Assembly: GCA_015233515.1 (NCBI GenBank)
Contig: JADFXS010000031.1
Location: 1-17,067, forward strand
From: Deltaproteobacteria bacterium
GTDB taxonomy: Bacteria; Desulfobacterota; Desulfarculia; Adiutricales; JAGVGV01
DNA length: 17,067 nucleotides
Reading direction: 5' to 3'
Shown: one piece after another, positions 6,781-13,042 of the stretch
Layout of the letters: every line of letters begins with the position of its first letter
Numbering within the stretch: position 1 is the stretch's first letter
Position numbers and translations under genes: made by a program
The notes under the pieces: generated by a model
Databases searched by the model: none
What the model saw: only the letters and a program-made list of their open reading frames with translations
What the model was told of the DNA's origin: nothing

Positions 6781-8094
6781 ATGGAATACATTAAAAAAGC
6801 TCAAAAAACTCCTGAATCCGGTAATGAGAAGGTTCGAGGTTTAGTCAAGGAGATGCTCTTGGATATTGAGACAAGAGGCGAAACTGCAGCCCGGGAGGCG
6901 GCTAAAAAACTTGACGGTTGGGAAGCTGAGTTTGTTCTTTCCCAGGAAAAAAAGCAACAGCTCATCGATAGCGTTCCCGAATACGTCAAGGCCGACATTA
7001 GGTTTGCCCATGAGCAGGTCTCCAGCTTTGCCAAGGCCCAGAGGGATAGCATCAAGGAATTCGAACAAGAACCTTTTCCCGGGGTCCGCCTGGGGCAGAA
7101 GATCATCCCCATGGCCGTAGCCGGTTGTTATGTGCCGGGTGGACGGTTTGCTCACGCTTGTTCGGCCATAATGAGCGTGGCCACGGCCAAGGCCGCGGGA
7201 GTGCCCCTGGTCATTGCCTGTTCTCCACCAAGGGGCGACAGTATCGACCCGGCGGTTGTTTATGCCCTGGAAGTGTCCGGGGCGGATATCATCCTCGAAA
7301 TGGGCGGTGTCCAAGCCATCGCCACGATGGCCCTCGGCCTTTTCACCGGAAAACCGGTCAACATCCTGGTGGGCCCCGGAAACGCCTACGTGGCGGAAGC
7401 CAAAGCCATGCTGGCCGGCTCGGGCCGTTGCGCCATCGACGTTTATGCCGGCCCCACCGAATCGGCCATCATCGCCGATGATACGGCCGATCCCATGACC
7501 GTGGCCGTTGACCTGGTTTCCCAGGCTGAGCACGGCTATGATTCACCGGTCTGGCTCTTCACCGATTCCCGGAACCTCGGAGAAAAGGTGCTGGAGATCA
7601 TGCCCAAAGTCATTGCCGATCTGCCCAATCCAGTGGCAGCCGAGGCATCCTGGCGGGATTATGGTGAGATTGTCCTGGGCCGCGACCGGGAGGAACTTCG
7701 TCGAATCAGCGACGAATACGCGGCCGAGCATGTCCAGATTATGGCCAGGGACCCTGAATGGTGGCTGGAGAACCTTTCTTGCTATGGTTCCCTTTTCCTG
7801 GGAGAAGGCAGCACCGTTCCCCATGGCGACAAATGTTCCGGCACCAACCATATCTTGCCCACCAGAAGAGCAGGCTATCATTCCGGTGGTCTCAACGTTC
7901 ACAAGTTCCTGAAAATTTGTACTTACCAGGAGCTATCCCCGGAGGCTAACAAGGTCTTCGGCGCGGCGGCCTCCCGCCTCTCCAGGGTTGAAGGCATGGA
8001 AGGGCATGCCCGAGCTTGTGATTGGCGGCTTAGAAAGTTCTTTCCTGGTGAAACCTGGGATTTCAACGTCTATAACCAGAAACCTTATAAATAA
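6781..8094 (+). CDS. HisD-superfamily NAD-dependent alcohol dehydrogenase, HpsN-like
   Basis: A 437-residue zinc enzyme of the histidinol dehydrogenase family, which oxidises a primary alcohol to an acid in two NAD-dependent steps. The residues corresponding to the Zn ligands and catalytic pair of HisD are intact at near-identical spacing: Gln248 and His251 (SQAEHG), Glu316-His317 (AEHVQ), Asp350 (HGDKCSGTNH) and His409 (GMEGHAR). Long stretches (AGCYVPGGRFAH, MSVATAKAAGVP, GGVQAIA, LFTGKPV, SCYGSLFLGE, SGGLNVHKFLK) resemble, from memory, sulfopropanediol 3-dehydrogenase HpsN more than biosynthetic HisD. No other histidine gene is near, so a catabolic role on a small hydroxy-acid or sulfonate is likelier. 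The ATG at 6781 has AAGGA 8 bases upstream; a reading from 6607 would add 58 unrelated residues. It lies on the same strand as the hydroxylase genes but behind a terminator, so it is probably a separate transcript. The exact substrate is unknown. Confidence 0.85.
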   Translation: MEYIKKAQKTPESGNEKVRGLVKEMLLDIETRGETAAREAAKKLDGWEAEFVLSQEKKQQLIDSVPEYVKADIRFAHEQVSSFAKAQRDSIKEFEQEPFPGVRLGQKIIPMAVAGCYVPGGRFAHACSAIMSVATAKAAGVPLVIACSPPRGDSIDPAVVYALEVSGADIILEMGGVQAIATMALGLFTGKPVNILVGPGNAYVAEAKAMLAGSGRCAIDVYAGPTESAIIADDTADPMTVAVDLVSQAEHGYDSPVWLFTDSRNLGEKVLEIMPKVIADLPNPVAAEASWRDYGEIVLGRDREELRRISDEYAAEHVQIMARDPEWWLENLSCYGSLFLGEGSTVPHGDKCSGTNHILPTRRAGYHSGGLNVHKFLKICTYQELSPEANKVFGAAASRLSRVEGMEGHARACDWRLRKFFPGETWDFNVYNQKPYK

Positions 8095-8121
8095 ATTCGC
8101 GTTGTCTTCCAATTCCCGGGT

Positions 8122-8209
8122 GGCCGGTTTTCAGATGCTTGGGAAATCGGCCTTCTCCAATGCCTTGAAAGGGCGGGTGGGTAATATGCGGAAGTGAGCC
8201 GATTTTTTT
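8122..8209 (+). terminator. Terminator region after the HisD-like gene, with alternative stems
   Basis: ATCGGC (8146-8151) pairs with GCCGAT (8198-8203), extended by CTTC/GAAG pairing, and runs straight into seven T bases (8203-8209). A competing stem uses GGCCG...CGGCC (8122-8132 with 8142-8152, two G-U pairs). The two stems cannot form together. The position between convergent genes fits a terminator for the + strand gene. Confidence 0.4.
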
Positions 8210-8222
8210 GAGCTCTCTGGGT

Positions 8223-8630
8223 TTAACAAACTCCGGTTTCCCTCAAAAACAAGCCAAGTTGCTTATCAACGCCAATGATGTGGGTAACCAGCCATTTGCT
8301 CAAAAATTTAATAATATCCATCGATACCCCGCCCTCTCCACTATTACAATTCTTTTCAATCTGGATAACCTTTTCGCGGAAATCATCATGTTTCGACTTA
8401 TGATCGGCAAATTCCGGATACTTATGTTTCTCCATGTAACGCTCTTCCGTGGAAAAATGATATACGGCGTAATCTTTCATTTTTCCGATTATTTCCAGTG
8501 TAGCGCCATCCGCGGCGCCGGCGGCCATGGCATCATAAAGATAGTTGACCATATTAACGAGTTCCATATGTTGACTATCAATATCCCTGACATTGACAGC
8601 TAAACTGTCACTCCATTTAAGTATCGGCAT
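8223..8630 (-). CDS. Bacteriohemerythrin
   Basis: A 135-residue single-domain hemerythrin that binds O2 reversibly at a non-haem di-iron site, probably in the cytoplasm. The full ligand set is visible: His21 (DSQHMEL), His58 and Glu62 (HFSTEE), His77 and His81 (HKSKH), His117 and Asp122 (THIIGVD). There is no fused chemoreceptor or cyclase. The start is well supported by AAGGAG 7 bases upstream on the minus strand. In an anaerobe the usual suggestions are O2 scavenging, delivery or sensing. It converges on the HisD-like gene and is divergent from the PAS protein. No operon partner is seen. Confidence 0.95.
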   Translation of the reverse strand: MPILKWSDSLAVNVRDIDSQHMELVNMVNYLYDAMAAGAADGATLEIIGKMKDYAVYHFSTEERYMEKHKYPEFADHKSKHDDFREKVIQIEKNCNSGEGGVSMDIIKFLSKWLVTHIIGVDKQLGLFLRETGVC

Positions 8631-8640
8631 AATAATCTCC

Positions 8641-8691
8641 TTGAACTTGCAGGCGACTACATTCCCCGTAACTTGCCACGGGGAAATTCAA
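8641..8691. repeat. REP-like palindromic element, copy 2
   Basis: TTCCCCGT (8662-8669) pairs perfectly with ACGGGGAA (8678-8685) over an 8-base loop, AACTTGCC. An outer TTGAA/TTCAA pair lies at 8641-8645 and 8687-8691. It shares the CCCCG...GCCACGGGG pattern with 6444-6476. It sits just upstream of the hemerythrin start. Confidence 0.55.
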
Positions 8692-8729
8692 CAAGCTAAA
8701 ATTAGTCCTGATTTTATTTTATCGTTTCC

Positions 8730-8767
8730 AGCCAATAAGCGCGAGCCCCGGTTTTTCTTTATTGGCT
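8730..8767. repeat. Perfect 9-bp hairpin
   Basis: AGCCAATAA (8730-8738) and TTATTGGCT (8759-8767) pair perfectly over a 20-base loop. It lies about 100 bases upstream of the hemerythrin start on the minus strand. Its function is unknown. Confidence 0.5.
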
Positions 8768-8874
8768 CTTCGCTGTTTTGTGTGGGCAAAAGGTAACGGC
8801 CATGTCGGCCTTTCTACTTGAAAGCACGGGCCGAGCCGGCTCGACAAAAACCGCCCATTTATAAAAGCTCAGGT

Positions 8875-8973
8875 GTCATTTCGAGGAGCGGCACAAGCCG
8901 CGACGAGAAATCTCTAAGACAAGAAAGCCGTTCTTGAAAGCAACAGAGATTTCTCGCTCCGCTTCGAAATGAC
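8875..8973. repeat. MITE-like long imperfect inverted repeat
   Basis: The ends are GTCATTTCGA (8875-8884) and TCGAAATGAC (8964-8973). Further in, GAGAAATCTCT (8905-8915) pairs perfectly with AGAGATTTCTC (8945-8955), and CAAGAA (8920-8925) pairs with TTCTTG (8931-8936) at the tip. Unequal middle arms (GAGCG-rich) account for the asymmetry. The whole 99 bases could fold into one cruciform or RNA hairpin. No transposase is nearby and target duplications were not identified. Confidence 0.7.
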
Positions 8974-9324
8974 CGTATGCGGACGTTTCTTGGGGCCATA
9001 ACCTCGCGGTCCGTGGGTTTGGATACTTGAAATAGCGAGAAGGCTCTTTATTTTTTGTGTTCCAGCAAATCTAATTGATTAGGTGGTTCTCCAGGAACCC
9101 GGTTCACGTCTCTGGCCGAAGCTATCCCCAATGAGCTAGTGAAAAAATCCCAGGCGAGGAGCCGGGACCTGTTGGCTGTGAGCAGAAGCGCTTTTTCCTC
9201 GGCGGCCTGATTTGATTTTCAACCTTCAAGCCCTTGTTTTTGTCAAATTTTATGCCATACTCAACCTATAGTGGATTTCTATTTTCACTTAAACCAACCG
9301 CTCTTCCTTCAGGACGAAAGACCT

Positions 9325-11139
9325 ATGAGCGACATAGATATAACTTTATACCGGACGATAAAACCTTTGATTCTAATTGTCGAATACGAAGCATTCATCG
9401 CGGCCGACCTGGCGACCACCCTTGAATCTATGGGATACGAGGTTTGCGGAGCCGTTACCACGGCCGAGCAGGCTTTTGACGCGATCGAAAAAAGACGTCC
9501 GGATCTGGTTATCATGAATATCGTCCTTCAAGGGGACCTGGACGGTATCGAGGCGGCCGAGGTCATCCGGAGCAGATGGAGTATACCGGTTGTTTTTCTG
9601 ACCGCCCAAGACCATACAGACCGGTTTGAACAAACCAAATTGGCGTATCCGTTCGGCTTTCTCTTGAAACCGTTTCAGGAAAAAGAGCTCAAAATTACTG
9701 TAAAAATGGCGCTGTATGTGGCGAAAGCGGATGAGGCGCGAAGGAAGGCGGAAGAGAAGCTGCGGGAGAGTGAAGAAAGATTTCGTCGATTGGCGGAGAA
9801 TGCCCAGGACATGATTTATCGAATGTCTCTGCCTGATGGAAATTACGAATACGTCAATCCCGCATCAATAGACCTTTTGGGGTACACCCCGGAAGAAATC
9901 TATGAAAAACCCATGTATGTCCAGCAGGCCATTCACCCTGATTGGGTGGACTATTTTAAAGAACAATGGGCCAATCTTCTCTCTGGTAATATGCTCCCGT
10001 TCTATGAATTTCAGGCCTTTCACAAATCTGGTGAAGAAAGATGGTTCCATCAGCGAAATGTATTGGTTCGCGGCGAAAACGGACAACCTGTGGCTATTGA
10101 AGCGATAGTATCCGACATCACCGAGCGAAAGCGGACGGAGGAAGCGTTACGAGTTGAACGCCAACGCTTAGCCAATGTCATCGCAGGTACCAACGTCGGC
10201 TTCATGGAGTGGCACGTTCAAACCGGCGAAACAGTATTCAACGAGCTTTTTGCGGAGATTCTCGGATATACTCTTGAGGAACTCGCCCCGGTCAGCGTCC
10301 AAACCTGGAGAGATTTAACGCACCCGGACGACCTGAAGAAAGCCTTTGAGATTCTTCAGAAACATTTCGCGGGCGAACTGAACTACTATGACTTTGAATG
10401 CCGGATGAAACATAAAAACGGGTCCTGGGTCTGGGTCCATAACCGCGCCAAGGTGATTCAAAGGACCGCTGATGGAAAACCTCTGGTTATGGCCGGAACT
10501 CAGACAGACATCACCGCCCGGAAACAGACCGAGGAGACCTTGCATCTATTCAAATCAGTCATAGAGCATTCCGAAGAGGCAGTTGGCATCAGTGATCCCA
10601 GAGGAAGGTTAGTCTATATCAATCCCGCTCACGAAAAACTTTTCGGCCGTTCCCTGAAGGAGACCCAAAAAGTAAATTATCGCGAGTATTACCCCCCTGA
10701 ATCCTTAGCGCTTTTAGCCGACAAGGTTACCCCGCTGTTACAGAGCGGCAAGAGTTGGGAAGGGGAAATATATGCTTATGATAAAAGCGGGCGCCTTTTC
10801 CCTTTATGGGAACGCGCCGATATTATTCGCGACTCCGAAGGGCGAATTCAGTATACTTTCGGGCTGATGCACGATATCACCGAACGTAAAAAAGAAGAAA
10901 AAGAAAAAGAACTTCTGATTGAGAACCTCCAAAAGGCTTTAAATGAAGTAAAAATACTCCAAGGATTTATTCCCATTTGCGCCTGGTGCAAAAATATTCG
11001 TAATGACAAAGGGTATTGGGAGAAAATCGAAAAATACGTTGCGGAAAGATCACAAGCCAAATTCAGTCACGGGATTTGTCCTGATTGCGCGAAGAAGTTC
11101 TATCCGGAGTATTATAAAGACGAAGAAGCCAGGACTTGA
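9325..11139 (+). CDS. Pseudo-receiver + three-PAS signalling protein with C-terminal CxxC domain
   Basis: A 604-residue cytoplasmic signalling protein with no transmembrane segment. The N-terminal receiver fold (about 14-130) keeps Thr93 and Lys115, but the phosphoacceptor position is Asn65 (LVIMNIVL) and one of the acidic pair is Tyr21 (IVEYEAF), so it should not be phosphorylated in the usual way. A coiled linker (about 134-155) leads to three PAS domains, each closed by a DIT-x-RK PAC end (about 150-273, 280-408 and 410-530). The last part (about 545-604) has CAWC (552-555) and CPDC (585-588) around a KGYWEKIE core, a domain often found at the end of deltaproteobacterial PAS proteins and possibly metal-binding. 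No histidine kinase, GGDEF or DNA-binding domain is present, so the output must be through protein contact. The ATG at 9325 has AGGA 10 bases upstream; a GTG at 9271 would add 18 residues. Family call firm, role unknown. Confidence 0.85.
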   Translation: MSDIDITLYRTIKPLILIVEYEAFIAADLATTLESMGYEVCGAVTTAEQAFDAIEKRRPDLVIMNIVLQGDLDGIEAAEVIRSRWSIPVVFLTAQDHTDRFEQTKLAYPFGFLLKPFQEKELKITVKMALYVAKADEARRKAEEKLRESEERFRRLAENAQDMIYRMSLPDGNYEYVNPASIDLLGYTPEEIYEKPMYVQQAIHPDWVDYFKEQWANLLSGNMLPFYEFQAFHKSGEERWFHQRNVLVRGENGQPVAIEAIVSDITERKRTEEALRVERQRLANVIAGTNVGFMEWHVQTGETVFNELFAEILGYTLEELAPVSVQTWRDLTHPDDLKKAFEILQKHFAGELNYYDFECRMKHKNGSWVWVHNRAKVIQRTADGKPLVMAGTQTDITARKQTEETLHLFKSVIEHSEEAVGISDPRGRLVYINPAHEKLFGRSLKETQKVNYREYYPPESLALLADKVTPLLQSGKSWEGEIYAYDKSGRLFPLWERADIIRDSEGRIQYTFGLMHDITERKKEEKEKELLIENLQKALNEVKILQGFIPICAWCKNIRNDKGYWEKIEKYVAERSQAKFSHGICPDCAKKFYPEYYKDEEART

Positions 11140-11247
11140 TTATACTCCGGCGTTGGAAGACTGGGAACGTGCAACTCGTGACTGAATATTCATAATATCC
11201 GGATTGGCCATCAACTCATTAAGACACGGCCGATCAGTTCATCAGCA

Positions 11248-11904
11248 TCATATTGTTCTATCGAAAAGAACCAGGTTCCTGGTCGGACGAATTCGGTAAA
11301 GCTGGGCCGGCCGATGCACTCCGGTCCGGACTTCGTCAACCGGTTCCAGGAAGTCAAGTTCTCTGGTTTTTCGCCGGAATGCGCTCTTGTCCAGCTTATG
11401 CCCCAGCACCTTTTCATAGGTTTGCTGGAGCTCTGTCAGCGTAAAGTTCTCGGGGAGCAAATGGCAAGGCAGGGCCGAATATGTTGACTTATTCCGGAGC
11501 CGGTTCACCGCGAAATCGGTGATCCGGTTGTGATCAAAAGGAAGCTGGGGCAGGTCGTCGACGGGCAGAAGCGTGAACATGGTGTTGGCTTGCGACGCCA
11601 AAACATCCTCGCTCACCAGGGCATAGTAAGCGATGCTGACAGACCACCCCCGCGGGTCGCGGGCGCCGCCCGAAAAGGTATAGAGCTGTTCCAGATACGG
11701 AGAGACCAGGCCCGTCTTGTCCTTCAGGACCCGCCATGCCGCCGCCAGACTGTCGATATCCTCTTCCGCGTGAATGTACCCGCCGGGCAGCGCCGGCTGC
11801 CCCTGATAAGGGTCTTTTTCCCGTTTCAAAAGCACTACCTGAAGTTTCTCATCCCGCAAAGTGAACAACACGATATCGACCGTAATGATGATATTTTGAT
11901 CCAT
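11248..11904 (-). CDS. nrtR: NrtR-type Nudix transcriptional regulator of NAD metabolism
   Basis: A 218-residue protein with an N-terminal Nudix fold (about 1-140) and a C-terminal winged-helix DNA-binding domain (about 150-218, with SAFRRKTRELDFLEPV). NrtR proteins repress NAD salvage genes and release DNA on binding ADP-ribose. The Nudix box is degenerate: GGYIHAEE is followed by AWRVLKDKTGL, where active hydrolases have REL-x-EE-x-G. Loss of the catalytic glutamates is usual in NrtR and argues for effector sensing rather than hydrolysis. The gene is divergent from the nicotinamidase-led operon, and its promoter lies in the 217-base gap. The start is ATG with only a weak AGGG about 10 bases upstream. 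A plain Nudix hydrolase is the alternative, but the C-terminal domain and the neighbours favour NrtR. Confidence 0.9.
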   Translation of the reverse strand: MDQNIIITVDIVLFTLRDEKLQVVLLKREKDPYQGQPALPGGYIHAEEDIDSLAAAWRVLKDKTGLVSPYLEQLYTFSGGARDPRGWSVSIAYYALVSEDVLASQANTMFTLLPVDDLPQLPFDHNRITDFAVNRLRNKSTYSALPCHLLPENFTLTELQQTYEKVLGHKLDKSAFRRKTRELDFLEPVDEVRTGVHRPAQLYRIRPTRNLVLFDRTI

Positions 11905-11928
11905 CGCTCTTGTACCCTATGCCTATAG

Positions 11929-11949
11929 TTATTTATATAATACAAATAA
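11929..11949. promoter_or_regulatory. 21-bp near-perfect palindrome, candidate NrtR operator
   Basis: The arms TTATTT (11929-11934) and AAATAA (11944-11949) continue inward as TAT (11936-11938) / ATA (11940-11942) around centre 11939. Ten of the 10 possible pairs are considered and only one (11935/11943) fails. It covers the -10 box of the nrtR promoter, so bound protein would block that promoter. NrtR binding is inferred from position between the regulator and NAD genes. Confidence 0.6.
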
Positions 11950-11965
11950 GCAATTAGGATGTCAA
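11937..11965 (-). promoter_or_regulatory. nrtR promoter, near-consensus sigma-70 type
   Basis: On the minus strand, TTGACA (11965-11960, perfect -35) and TATTAT (11942-11937, five of six -10 bases) are separated by exactly 17 bases. The predicted start near 11930 leaves a leader of about 25 bases before the ATG at 11904. The -10 box lies inside the 21-bp palindrome, which points to autorepression. Confidence 0.7.
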
Positions 11966-12020
11966 TTGCCGTCCGGGGTCAGATAGGCATTTTGTGAAAA
12001 AATACTCTTGCATTACTTAG

Positions 12021-12055
12021 TTGCAAAATACCACGAAGTAGATTATATTTTAATC
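12021..12055 (+). promoter_or_regulatory. Candidate promoter and operator of the NAD-salvage operon
   Basis: TTGCAA (12021-12026) and TATATT (12044-12049) are 17 bases apart and would start transcription near 12056, about 66 bases before the nicotinamidase ATG. The -10 box lies inside a 15-bp palindrome, GATTATATTTTAATC (12041-12055), with one mismatched pair. It shares the heptamer ATTATAT with the minus strand of the nrtR palindrome. Both promoters would then carry a palindrome over the -10 box. Confidence 0.5.
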
Positions 12056-12121
12056 AAGGCCGGGGGCACGGCGGCCGAGCCCGGCAAAGATCCGAACCAC
12101 GAAACAAGAAAGGAGAACATC

Positions 12122-12991
12122 ATGCGCCCAGCTCAAAAGATTCACCTTCTGGTGATCGATCCGCAAAACGACTTTTGTGATATCCGGGAGACCGAACTGC
12201 CGGTTGATCCGAAATCGGTGGCCCTCGGGAAACCCACGCCTTTATTCCGGCCCGCTCTTCCCGTCTCCGGCGCGGATGCCGATATGAAGAGACTGGCCGC
12301 CTTTATCGACCGGGTCGGGCCCAAACTCTATGACATCCACGTCACGCTAGATTCGCACAATCCCGTGGATATCGCCCACCCTTCCTGGTGGATGAACCCA
12401 AAAGGCGATTCGCCGGCGCCTTTCACCCTGATCACGGCCGACGACGTGAAAAACGGCTTATGGAAGGCTCGAAATCCTTTAGCTCAGGCTCACAGTCTGA
12501 AATACGTGGAAGCGCTCGAAGCGAACGGCCGGTACATGCTGGTCACCTGGCCCGAACACTGCCTGATCGGCTCATGGGGCCATAACGTGCATGCCTTGGT
12601 CAAGGAGTCCCTGGACCGCTGGGCTCGATCAAAATTGGAACTCGTCGATTTCGTCACCAAGGGTTCAAATCCGCTCACCGAACACTATTCGGCGGTCCAG
12701 GCTGAAGTCCCGGACCCGAACGATCCGTACACCATGCTGAACGGCCGGCTGATCAAGACCCTTGGCGAAGCGGATATGGTGGTAATCGCGGGAGAAGCCT
12801 TGTCTCATTGCGTCGCGAACACGGTTCGGGATATCGCCAAAAATTTTGGTGATGACAACATCAAAAAACTGGTTCTGCTCACAGACTGTACGAGTTCCGT
12901 GACGGGCTTCGAGAACCTAGGGGAACAGTTCCTGGCCGAGATAACCGCGCGAGGAATGAAGACAGCTAAAGCAGTCGATTTCCTGTCTTAA
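12122..12991 (+). CDS. pncA: Nicotinamidase (PncA-like cysteine hydrolase)
   Basis: A 289-residue isochorismatase-fold hydrolase expected to deamidate nicotinamide to nicotinate, the first step of bacterial NAD salvage. The catalytic triad is visible as Asp13 (VIDPQNDF), Lys180 (VTKGSNP) and Cys230 (GEALSHCVANT). Metal ligands are Asp77, His79 and His86 (LDSHNPVDIAH), and WPEHC (143-147) is the nicotinamidase version of a segment that varies in other family members. It is longer than the usual 180-215 residues, with extra sequence around 24-66 and 88-135. The ATG at 12122 has AAGGAG 6 bases upstream; a TTG reading from 12008 would add 38 unlikely residues. It is the first gene of the apparent operon, 51 bases ahead of the VWA gene. 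The nicotinate phosphoribosyltransferase at the far end supports the substrate call. Confidence 0.88.
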   Translation: MRPAQKIHLLVIDPQNDFCDIRETELPVDPKSVALGKPTPLFRPALPVSGADADMKRLAAFIDRVGPKLYDIHVTLDSHNPVDIAHPSWWMNPKGDSPAPFTLITADDVKNGLWKARNPLAQAHSLKYVEALEANGRYMLVTWPEHCLIGSWGHNVHALVKESLDRWARSKLELVDFVTKGSNPLTEHYSAVQAEVPDPNDPYTMLNGRLIKTLGEADMVVIAGEALSHCVANTVRDIAKNFGDDNIKKLVLLTDCTSSVTGFENLGEQFLAEITARGMKTAKAVDFLS

Positions 12992-13042
12992 TTTAGCGCA
13001 GGGAAGTTATGAAAACACTCCCGCGCCATAAGGAGAACGAAA

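Larger units (their letters stand above)
8631..9324. other. Repeat-rich intergenic spacer
   Basis: No gene is recognised in about 690 bases. The stretch holds a REP-like element (8641-8691), a 9-bp hairpin (8730-8767), the perfect palindrome CGAGCCGGCTCG (8832-8843) and a long MITE-like inverted repeat (8875-8973). A 43-codon open stretch at 9079-9210 lacks a start and cannot be assigned. Boxes TTGTTT (9234-9239) and CATACT (9256-9261), 16 bases apart, could be a weak promoter for the PAS protein. Confidence 0.55.

Noticed and set aside
6841..7533. 230-codon minus-strand open frame
   Set aside because: Opposite the HisD-like gene, rich in Gly, His and Arg, without a ribosome site or known domain.
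8208..8603. 131-codon plus-strand open frame
   Set aside because: It is the complement of the hemerythrin gene, which has all seven iron ligands and a strong ribosome site.
9079..9210. 43-codon open stretch before the PAS protein that reads like a protein tail
   Set aside because: It follows a stop directly, has no start codon with a ribosome site, and I cannot match it to a family; possibly a gene remnant, but unsupported.
9100..9210. Possible riboswitch or structured leader upstream of the PAS protein
   Set aside because: No match to the conserved cores of cyclic-di-GMP, TPP, SAM or molybdenum-cofactor riboswitches that I can recall.
1849..11157. 13-base word CTCCGGCGTTGGA found just after two stop codons (1849-1861 and 11145-11157)
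   Set aside because: A shared 13-mer is expected by chance in a 17-kb window, and the flanks do not align.
11936..11941. Perfect TATAAT on the plus strand as -10 box for the NAD operon
   Set aside because: The best upstream -35 (TTGTAC, 11910-11915) is 20 bases away and poor; the minus-strand TTGACA-N17-TATTAT reading fits far better.
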